A stretch of DNA of 27,566 nt, taken from the NCBI GenBank assembly GCA_029945985.1, contig JAQSDP010000334.1, positions 1 through 27,566 on the forward strand, in the 5' to 3' direction. Below are positions 21,767 through 27,566 of the stretch, piece after piece. The notes below the pieces were generated by a model. It was not told the origin of the DNA and did not search any database. It saw nothing but the letters and a program-made list of their open reading frames with translations. A program made the translations under genes and the position numbers. Source of the stretch: a bacterium (GTDB lineage Bacteria > Acidobacteriota > Blastocatellia > Pyrinomonadales > Pyrinomonadaceae). The first letter of the stretch is position 1. The number at the start of each line of letters is the position of its first letter.

Positions 21767-22235
21767 TCTGATCCGATTGCCTGACCTATAACATCAAATT
21801 CGCGATTGTGATGCCGTTTAGGAAAAGTTGGTTTGCCCATTCTTTTTCATTACCTGAGAAAAAGCTTAAACCATCAATTTCGCTTAGATTTAACGCGCCT
21901 GTAACGTTCGCCCCTGATACTAACGCCTTGCAACCAAATCGAAGTGTCTTCCAGAAAACAGAGGAACCCGATTTGCCTATCGATAGCCGTACTGAAGTTT
22001 TTGATTTTTGGATTTTGTTCGGGCCCTTTATTGAAAAGAACCAGAGCCGCTGTAAGGGTGTGTAAACACATAGGTTAATCGTGTTACATCGAAACCGACT
22101 TGAATAAGGTCGCACTTGAGTCACCTCGGGTAATCCGAAAAGCGATAGAAAAATCCAAAAATCGAGAGAATTCGGACGAATAAGCACTTTTATACAGGCA
22201 TTTTTCAAACACATTTAGAGGTCAAAAAAACCAAG
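21767..22235. other. AT-rich spacer before the TonB-dependent receptor gene
   Basis: These 469 bp are clearly richer in A and T than the neighbouring genes. They contain a 14-bp perfect inverted repeat with widely spaced arms (22003-22016 and 22150-22163). A 142-codon open frame occurs on the minus strand (21786-22214), but I recognise no family, signal or ribosome-binding site for it and do not call it a gene. AGAGGT at about 22217 is a distant ribosome-binding candidate for the receptor gene. The stretch is otherwise unexplained and may be a long leader or promoter region. Confidence 0.4.
22003..22163. repeat. Long-spaced 14-bp inverted repeat
   Basis: GATTTTTGGATTTT (22003-22016) is the exact reverse complement of AAAATCCAAAAATC (22150-22163), 133 bp apart. 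It lies in the spacer upstream of the receptor gene. No open frame between the arms resembles a transposase. Confidence 0.6.
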
Positions 22236-25200
22236 ATGACTATTTTCTCAAAACTACGTTCTTTGACGGTGCTCGGCACGATCATTCTCGCCTTCGCAGG
22301 CTCGATCTTCGCCCAGGCGGGTACCGGCGGTATCGCGGTCTCCGTGACCGACTCCGCCGGAGCTGTGGTGCCGAACGCAACCGTAACCTTAACAAGCAAA
22401 GCTACTAATCAAACACAAACGGCTACCACCAGCAACGACGGCCTTTACACCTTCGTTTCGCTGCAGCCGGGAACTTATGCAGTGAAGACAACCGCGTCAA
22501 ACTTTGGCGAGCAGACCCTGAACGTCGAGGTCCAGGTCGGTCGGACCACTGACGCGAACGTCACACTCGGCGCGAGCGGAGTTGCCGCTGAGGTGACCGT
22601 CACCGCGGAGGGCATTCAGACCACACAGAGCAACTCCGACGCTGTCATCACCGAAGCTGCGATCAGCAACTTGCCGATCAACGGGCGCCGTTTCCAGGAT
22701 TTTGCAACGCTCACGCCGACTGCACAGGTTGACCCGTCACGCGGTCAGATCTCGCTTTCCGGCCAGCGCGGCATCAACGGAAACGTCAATGTTGACGGCG
22801 TCGACTTCAACCAGCCCTTTTTCGGCGGTATCCGAGGCGGCGAACGCTCGAATTCATCCTTCACGATCCCGCAGGAATCGATCAAGGAATTCAACGTTGT
22901 TGCAGCCGGATACAATGCCGAATTCGGCCGTTCAACCGGCGGGATCATCAACGTAGTTACCAAGAGTGGGTCAAATCAGCTTCGCGGTTCAGCCTTCTAC
23001 CAGATCCGCCCGCAAGAGCTGGCCCGTCCGCATTCGTTTGCAGACGCTCTTGAGGAGCAAAGCCTTGGGCCGCGCGGCCTCGATGCGACTCTTGCCCCGA
23101 CACTGCAACAGTTCGGTGGTTCGATCGGCGGTCCGATCATTTCGGACAAGCTCTTCTATTTCGGTACATACGAGCAGCAGCGTTTCCGGGCTCCGCGTCA
23201 GGTCCTCTATCCGACGCTTAACGGCCTCACCGCGACGCCCGCCCAAACGGAGGTGTTTAACCTTTACAAGGCCGAGGAAGTTCCCTTTGAGCAAACCAAC
23301 GACGCCTACGCCGCTCTTGGAAAGATCGACTGGGTCATCAACGATGCAAACCGCTTCAATACACGATTCAACTACAGCAGTAACAAGGCATTGAATGGTG
23401 TTTCCACGGGTGAAACCTCGTTCGACCCGACTACGAGTCGTTCTCTCGGAACCAACGGAACTGAAAATGACGAGAATTGGTCGACGGTGAGCCAACTGGT
23501 CAGCAACTTCTCCGCTTCGCTCTTTAATGATCTTCGTGTTCAGTACGCCCGCGAAGAGCGTCCGCGTGAGGCGAATGAGCTTTCGCCCAACATCTTCACC
23601 GGCATTGGTGAACTAGGAACAAGGAACTTTCTTCCGACCACTCAGTATGACACCCGCCTTCAGTTCGCTGATGCGATGACATGGGTGACCGGAAATCACA
23701 CGATGAAGTTCGGCGGCGAATATAGCCGAATATTCGCTCAGCAGTTATTTGGATTCGGTCAGACGGGCGAATATAGCTTGAGTCTCGGCTCGTCCGCCTC
23801 GGGAATACAAAATACGCTCAACCAGACCTCGAGCACTCGCGCCGGGACGTACCTTGGACGCTTCGACACGACAAGTGCCGTCTATCGCCAGCAGATCGGA
23901 AACCTTCAGGCTGAGATGAACGTTCAGGAACTCGCTTTCTTTGCGCAGGATCAGTGGCGTATTACCCCGAGCTTTACACTGAACTTCGGCCTCCGTGCTG
24001 AGCAGCAATACAATCCCGATCCGGATGTCAGCAACACGGATCTTGTGAATTTGGTTCGCAATGCCTCATTCCCGCTTGCCGGTGGCGGCGGTATCGACCC
24101 GACGACCATCCCTGACAGCGGCTGGCAATGGGGCCCGCGACTCGGTTTTGCGTGGGATCCGACCGGTGAAGGCAAGACAGTCATTCGCGGTTTCGGCGGC
24201 GTATATTACGCCCGCACGCCGCTTCTGCTGCTTGCTGACTCGATCAACAACTATCGCCTGCCGCCGGGTAACGTACGTGCCATCCTTGGTTCAGGCGGCG
24301 TAACGTTTCAGCAGGCAGCATTTAACACGTTTCTGAATACGCCTGCTGCAGCTCAGTACATCGCTATCACAGGTTGCGTACCGAACCAGACGCCGGTTAA
24401 TCCCGCGTGTGTTGCCAACACGATCTACCGACAGTTCGCGATTCTCGGTATCAACTTGAATACCGTAGCGTTTGGCAATCTGCCAACACTAACGCCGACC
24501 CAGGTTCAAACTATCGGGTCTGCGGTCAACAGCTCGTTCAATCCCAATATCATCAACGGCATTCAGGTGACGAGCCACGATCCGGAGTTCAAGAATCCCG
24601 AGTCCGTACAGTTTGGCTTCGGCGCTGAGCATGAGTTCGTCCGGAACTTTGTTGTCGGCGTTGACTATTCACAGGTTCGCACGAACTTCCTTCAGAAGAA
24701 CGTCGACTACAACCTGCCCGCTCCGGTCTTGAATGCGGGCGATCCGTCGGGACGCCCGTTGATCGGAGTCACCCGTCCGCAAGCCCTGCCGGCCAGCGTG
24801 TCCTGGACAAACCGGGCACGCCCTATTACTTCGCTTTCGAGTGTGCAGGTTCGCGAGTCGTCGGGCCGCTCTTTCTTCCAGGCGTTGACGTTCAGGACCC
24901 GCATCACGAGATCGTGGGCGTTGATCAATGCTTATTACACACTTTCGCGTAATGAGTCGGATGACGACAACGAACGTGACTCGGGCGGCGTCCTTTATAC
25001 GAATCCCTATGATCGCCGTGCTGAGTTCGGCCCTTCACGGCTCGACCGTACTCACCAGTTCGTAGCGAATCCGGTATTCTTCATGCCTTACGGATTCGAA
25101 GTTTCAAGCGCAATCAGATTGCGGTCGGGATTGCCGTTCAACTCTCAGGTAGGCAGCGATATGAACGGTGACGGCCTCAACAACGACCGTCCCTATTTAG

Positions 25201-25538
25201 TCCCGGGTGTCGAACTTCCGCGTAACTATTTCAGAAACCGAAATGTTTTTGATGTCGACCTTCGGGTTCAGAAGGGCTTCAGTTTCGGCGAAAGGATGCG
25301 GTTGATAGGCTTTGTCGAGTTTTTCAACATCTTCAATATGTCGAACACTCAGTACGGCGGTGCGCAGACCAACTACTGTAACAGCAGTACGGAAAACGGC
25401 CGTATCCGATGCGGACTTGACGGCATCACCAATACGAACTTCTCTCAAGTTCGCAATGCTAGCGATCAGATCATCCTCTCCAACAATCCGGGAAGCCAGG
25501 TGTTCCAGATGCAGTTGGGTGGACGCTTCCAGTTCTAA
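22236..25538 (+). CDS. Oar-type TonB-dependent outer-membrane receptor with N-terminal carboxypeptidase-regulatory domain
   Basis: The 1100-residue product has a signal peptide (about 1-28, ending IFAQA). The carboxypeptidase-regulatory domain covers about 29-112, with 'VTDSAGAVVPNATVTLTSKA', 'DGLYTFVSLQPGTYAVK' and 'NFGEQTLNVEVQVG'. The plug domain (about 125-240) has 'NLPINGRRFQDFATLTPTA', 'LSGQRGINGNVNVDGVDFNQ' and 'YNAEFGRSTGGIINVVTKSG'. A long beta-barrel follows and ends in 'LGGRFQF', with the terminal Phe expected of outer-membrane barrels. This architecture is expanded in Acidobacteriota and is thought to take up large substrates such as glycans or to handle proteins. The ligand is not predictable. 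No SusD-like partner lies next to it. It is followed by its own terminator. Confidence 0.95.
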   Translation: MTIFSKLRSLTVLGTIILAFAGSIFAQAGTGGIAVSVTDSAGAVVPNATVTLTSKATNQTQTATTSNDGLYTFVSLQPGTYAVKTTASNFGEQTLNVEVQVGRTTDANVTLGASGVAAEVTVTAEGIQTTQSNSDAVITEAAISNLPINGRRFQDFATLTPTAQVDPSRGQISLSGQRGINGNVNVDGVDFNQPFFGGIRGGERSNSSFTIPQESIKEFNVVAAGYNAEFGRSTGGIINVVTKSGSNQLRGSAFYQIRPQELARPHSFADALEEQSLGPRGLDATLAPTLQQFGGSIGGPIISDKLFYFGTYEQQRFRAPRQVLYPTLNGLTATPAQTEVFNLYKAEEVPFEQTNDAYAALGKIDWVINDANRFNTRFNYSSNKALNGVSTGETSFDPTTSRSLGTNGTENDENWSTVSQLVSNFSASLFNDLRVQYAREERPREANELSPNIFTGIGELGTRNFLPTTQYDTRLQFADAMTWVTGNHTMKFGGEYSRIFAQQLFGFGQTGEYSLSLGSSASGIQNTLNQTSSTRAGTYLGRFDTTSAVYRQQIGNLQAEMNVQELAFFAQDQWRITPSFTLNFGLRAEQQYNPDPDVSNTDLVNLVRNASFPLAGGGGIDPTTIPDSGWQWGPRLGFAWDPTGEGKTVIRGFGGVYYARTPLLLLADSINNYRLPPGNVRAILGSGGVTFQQAAFNTFLNTPAAAQYIAITGCVPNQTPVNPACVANTIYRQFAILGINLNTVAFGNLPTLTPTQVQTIGSAVNSSFNPNIINGIQVTSHDPEFKNPESVQFGFGAEHEFVRNFVVGVDYSQVRTNFLQKNVDYNLPAPVLNAGDPSGRPLIGVTRPQALPASVSWTNRARPITSLSSVQVRESSGRSFFQALTFRTRITRSWALINAYYTLSRNESDDDNERDSGGVLYTNPYDRRAEFGPSRLDRTHQFVANPVFFMPYGFEVSSAIRLRSGLPFNSQVGSDMNGDGLNNDRPYLVPGVELPRNYFRNRNVFDVDLRVQKGFSFGERMRLIGFVEFFNIFNMSNTQYGGAQTNYCNSSTENGRIRCGLDGITNTNFSQVRNASDQIILSNNPGSQVFQMQLGGRFQF

Positions 25539-25565
25539 ACTTTATCTCTCACGCAGAGACTTCAT

Positions 25566-25598
25566 GGCACGTGTGCGAAATGCATGCGTGCCTTTTTT
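25566..25598 (+). terminator. Intrinsic terminator of the receptor gene
   Basis: An 11-bp stem (25566-25576 with 25582-25592, including two G-U pairs and outer GGCACG/CGTGCC) closes a GAAAT loop and is followed by TTTTTT (25593-25598), 27 bp after the receptor stop. Confidence 0.9.
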
Positions 25599-25699
25599 CA
25601 TTGGCGCGTGCCACATTTGCTCGAAATTTTGAAAGGTCGGAAGTACCGACGAACTAACACTCGAGTTCGAATTTTAGTATCATCGTGTCGTTTTACCCG

Positions 25700-26797
25700 A
25701 TGCGGATATTGCACGTTTCATCTTCGAGGACGTTCGGCGGCGGCGAGCGGCATGTCGCGGACCTTACGCGTGGACTTGTAGAGCGCGGCCACGAGATATT
25801 CGTCGCGCTTCGGCCGACGAATGAATGGCAGCATCGGCTAAGCTTTCTTCCGCCGAAAAACATAATGCACGTGTCGATCAGAAATTCGTTCGGCGTGCTC
25901 AGTTCGATGCGGATCGCGGACTTTGTCCGGCTGAACAAGATCGACATCGTGCACGCCCACGTCGCACGGGACTACATACCGGCCAGTATCGCGGTACTCG
26001 CCGTTAAAGACGCGCGATTCGTACTGACTCGCCACGTCTTGTTTCCCCTTAAGCCCTTTAATAAGTTCGCTTTGAAGAATTTGTCAGCGGCGATCGCCGT
26101 GTCGGATGCGGTCGGTACGGGGCTGAAAAAGGTCTTTCCCCCGGGCAAGATAAGCGTGATCAAGAACGGGCTCAACGTCATGCCGATGGCACCGGAAGAA
26201 GAGGCAACGCTGCGGAGAGAGTTTCGCGAGTTTCACGAATTGCCGCCGGACGCGACGGTCATCGGGACGCTCGGCGAATTGGTCGAGCTTAAAGGCCAGC
26301 GGGATTTTGTCCTTGCAGCGAACGAGATCAGCAAACGGTTTCCTGACACTCATTTCGTCGTCGTGGGCAGAGACAATTCCGCCGACCGCAAATTCCGCCG
26401 CGAGCTTCGCCGTCTTGTGAAGGTTTTCGGAATGGAAGACCGATTCCTGTGGCTTGATTGGATCGATGACACCGATTCGTTTTTCGCTGCGATCGATATC
26501 TTCGTCTCTCCATCGCACTCGGAAAGCTTCGGCCTCGCCATGCTCGAAGCCATGATGCATGGCCGCCCTGTCGTTGCGACCGCCACCGAAGGAGCCCGCG
26601 AACTCTTTGGCAAGTCCGCCCCGCTCGCCAAGATCAAAGACCCCGTCGACCTCGCCGCGAAAATATCCGAACTGCTTGCGGACGAGCCTCTCCGCGAATC
26701 GCGCGGCCGCGAAAACCGACAGTCAGCCGGCGAGAAGTTCTCGCTGGAACGAATGCTCGACGAAACCGAAAAGCTTTACCAAAAATTGATTGCATAA
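25700..26797 (+). CDS. GT4-family glycosyltransferase
   Basis: The 365-residue cytoplasmic or membrane-associated enzyme transfers a sugar from a nucleotide-sugar donor, probably to a lipid-linked glycan. It has the GT-B two-domain layout. The N-terminal domain starts MRILHVSSSRTFGGGERHVA (glycine loop), followed by 'DIVHAHVARDYIPASIAV'. The C-terminal domain has 'VIGTLGELVELKGQRDFVLA' and 'HFVVVGRD', and the donor-binding E-x7-E motif 'SHSESFGLAMLEAMMHGRPV'. I chose ATG 25700 since GT4 proteins begin here; a GTG at 25685 would add five residues. TAGTAT at 25675-25680 is a possible -10. No neighbouring glycan genes allow the product to be named. Confidence 0.92.
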   Translation: MRILHVSSSRTFGGGERHVADLTRGLVERGHEIFVALRPTNEWQHRLSFLPPKNIMHVSIRNSFGVLSSMRIADFVRLNKIDIVHAHVARDYIPASIAVLAVKDARFVLTRHVLFPLKPFNKFALKNLSAAIAVSDAVGTGLKKVFPPGKISVIKNGLNVMPMAPEEEATLRREFREFHELPPDATVIGTLGELVELKGQRDFVLAANEISKRFPDTHFVVVGRDNSADRKFRRELRRLVKVFGMEDRFLWLDWIDDTDSFFAAIDIFVSPSHSESFGLAMLEAMMHGRPVVATATEGARELFGKSAPLAKIKDPVDLAAKISELLADEPLRESRGRENRQSAGEKFSLERMLDETEKLYQKLIA

Positions 26798-26805
26798 GTG
26801 AAGAA

Positions 26806-26828
26806 GCCCCGCGCGTCAGCAGAGGGGA
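26806..26828. repeat. REP-like element, degenerate copy
   Basis: GCCCCGCGCGTCAGCAGAGGGG resembles the 13113 copy (same GCCCC, GCG and AGCA-AGGG order) with several changes. It starts nine bases after the glycosyltransferase stop. Confidence 0.35.
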
Positions 26829-27107
26829 AATGCACAGTTGTTGGGAGGCATGATCTGATCAAATCGATCCGTCCTGACTTTCATCGAACGCTGCGGCCAC
26901 ACCCCTTGGGAAGAGAAATCCGAAGAAACCTTCAAATTGATGCGCGAATTTCTTTCGAAGGGCAAAATGAGCCCCTGAAGGCCATCCGCGCCGAGGTATC
27001 GAAGGGACGAAATACGACAAGGATCCATAGTACTCAAAAATGGGATCTCTGCCGGTGGGGTGTCCGAATGGCGGGAAGACGCCTTTCGAAAGTCGAGCAA
27101 ACATTTG
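26829..27107. other. Gap with gene-remnant sequence
   Basis: Apart from the alpha/beta-hydrolase-like fragment (26874-26978), I see no gene, hairpin terminator or promoter here. A segment near 27054 loosely resembles the start of a serine/leucine tRNA but does not fold into one. Confidence 0.4.
26874..26978 (+). pseudogene. Remnant of an alpha/beta-hydrolase C-terminus
   Basis: Thirty-four codons read LTFIERCGHTPWEEKSEET then FKLMREFLSKGKMSP and stop at TGA 26976-26978. This matches the end of many alpha/beta hydrolases: a beta-strand, a catalytic 'G-H-x-P' histidine turn, 'E-x-P/S-E-x-F', then a final helix ending 'EFL'. There is no start codon upstream in frame, and a TGA occurs six codons before. 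The rest of the domain is missing, so it is most likely a truncated relic. Confidence 0.5.
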
Positions 27108-27566
27108 CTACCCAAAACCGTAGGTAGGCACGGTCGATACGTAGCCATAAAAGTTACGATAGAAACTTTCGAGCGGATAAGTGCCCGTAGGGGGTATGCC
27201 CATAAGCTTGCCCCACGAATACACGCCAAATTTGATCGTCCCATTATGGACGGTCATGGTCTTTGTCAGCACCACCCAGTGGTTCGGCAGAACGGACCGA
27301 TGAGCGAACTTGAATGGTTCCAGCATCTGCATGTTGATGAAAAGGCAGATGCGGGAATGATGAAAGTTTCTTATGCAGTCGTCTACTTCGCTCTTTCCCT
27401 TGAGAAAGTAAACGTTTGTGTCATTGCGCGTTCCTCGCCACTTCACTTTATTGAACCAGCTGGCCAGAGCATGCGGCATCGTGATCCCAGCTGCCGTGTC
27501 ATTCGCTGACGAATAGTCTAAAAGCGAGTTTTCGGAATCGCGGAGACTTGCAAGGGCGATCCAGTC
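27108..27566 (-). CDS. Unrecognised protein, C-terminal part (5' end beyond the window)
   Basis: An open frame runs from the right edge to TAG 27108-27110, giving 152 residues with no stop. The sequence looks like a real folded domain. It has 'DYSSANDTAAGITMPHALAS' near the start of the visible part, then 'DDCIRNFHHSRICLFINMQM' (two Cys), 'LPNHWVVLTKTMTVHNG', 'IKFGVYSWGKLMGIPPTGTY', and an aromatic 'FYRNFYGYVSTVP' end. A Cys followed later by a His in 'HWVVL' is the order seen in papain-like/C39 cysteine-protease folds, but I cannot confirm that. An ATG at 27479 exists within the frame, but the open frame and protein-like sequence continue past it to the edge, so I treat the gene as truncated. 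It is convergent with the glycosyltransferase and the remnant. Confidence 0.6.
   Translation of the reverse strand, partial: DWIALASLRDSENSLLDYSSANDTAAGITMPHALASWFNKVKWRGTRNDTNVYFLKGKSEVDDCIRNFHHSRICLFINMQMLEPFKFAHRSVLPNHWVVLTKTMTVHNGTIKFGVYSWGKLMGIPPTGTYPLESFYRNFYGYVSTVPTYGFG

Noticed and set aside
21786..22214. 142-codon open frame on the minus strand in the AT-rich spacer.
   Set aside because: No recognisable family, no ribosome-binding site, and it is open partly because the region is AT-rich with an unusual composition. Left as an unassigned possibility, not called as a gene.
27054..27142. Segment beginning GGTGGGGTGTCCGAATGGCG resembles the 5' part of a serine or leucine tRNA.
   Set aside because: No complementary 3' acceptor strand, no proper anticodon arm and no standard T-loop at the expected distance. 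The minus-strand gene also overlaps its second part.

Overview
The window (roughly 55% GC by eye) looks like chromosomal DNA of an Acidobacteriota member, most plausibly class Blastocatellia. This is an inference from the large Oar-type TonB-dependent receptor with an N-terminal carboxypeptidase-regulatory domain, a second protein tail of that domain type at the left edge, a BshB1-like deacetylase, and several secreted proteins of unknown family. No rRNA, tRNA, CRISPR array, prophage, insertion sequence or replication origin was recognised.

Layout. (1) 2-190: 3' end of a gene with a carboxypeptidase-regulatory-like domain. (2) 423-8659: an elongasome cluster, mreB-mreC-mreD-mrdA(PBP2)-rodA, then a class A penicillin-binding protein after a repeat-bearing 91-bp gap. 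Together these encode the rod-shape scaffold, the SEDS glycosyltransferase with its cognate transpeptidase, and a bifunctional synthase. (3) 8693-11515, minus: lipB, an Asn-rich lipoprotein, a Gdx/SugE-type SMR exporter and an alpha/beta-fold esterase. (4) 11567-14158: a secreted protein with a SmpA/OmlA-like tail, a thioredoxin-fold protein with only one cysteine, a PepSY-type membrane protein and a small unknown protein. (5) 14221-16618: a metallo-beta-lactamase-fold protein divergent from a frameshifted bshB1-like gene, which overlaps a coiled-coil J-domain-like gene. (6) 16802-19245: a BaiN/HI0933-family flavoprotein and a DinB-family protein, divergent from a YceI-family protein. (7) 19294-21637, minus: a VanX-like D-Ala-D-Ala dipeptidase, a secreted unknown and a PilZ-like protein. 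(8) 21638-22235: an AT-rich spacer. (9) 22236-25538: the TonB-dependent receptor. (10) 25700-26797: a GT4 glycosyltransferase. (11) 26798-27566: a gene-remnant region and the 3' part of an unrecognised minus-strand gene.

Three non-gene patterns recur. First, a short palindromic intergenic element (core GCGTAAGCAAGGGCG) occurs in about five gaps, complete or decayed. Second, several genes have a -10-like hexamer 6-8 nt upstream of the start codon and no Shine-Dalgarno, which predicts leaderless mRNAs. Third, in two and possibly three convergent gene pairs, stop codons lie inside or against a shared hairpin terminator. No wholly new multi-gene system was evident. The best leads are the repeat family, the leaderless-promoter pattern, a possible small RNA near 16.7 kb, and the unrecognised gene at the right edge.
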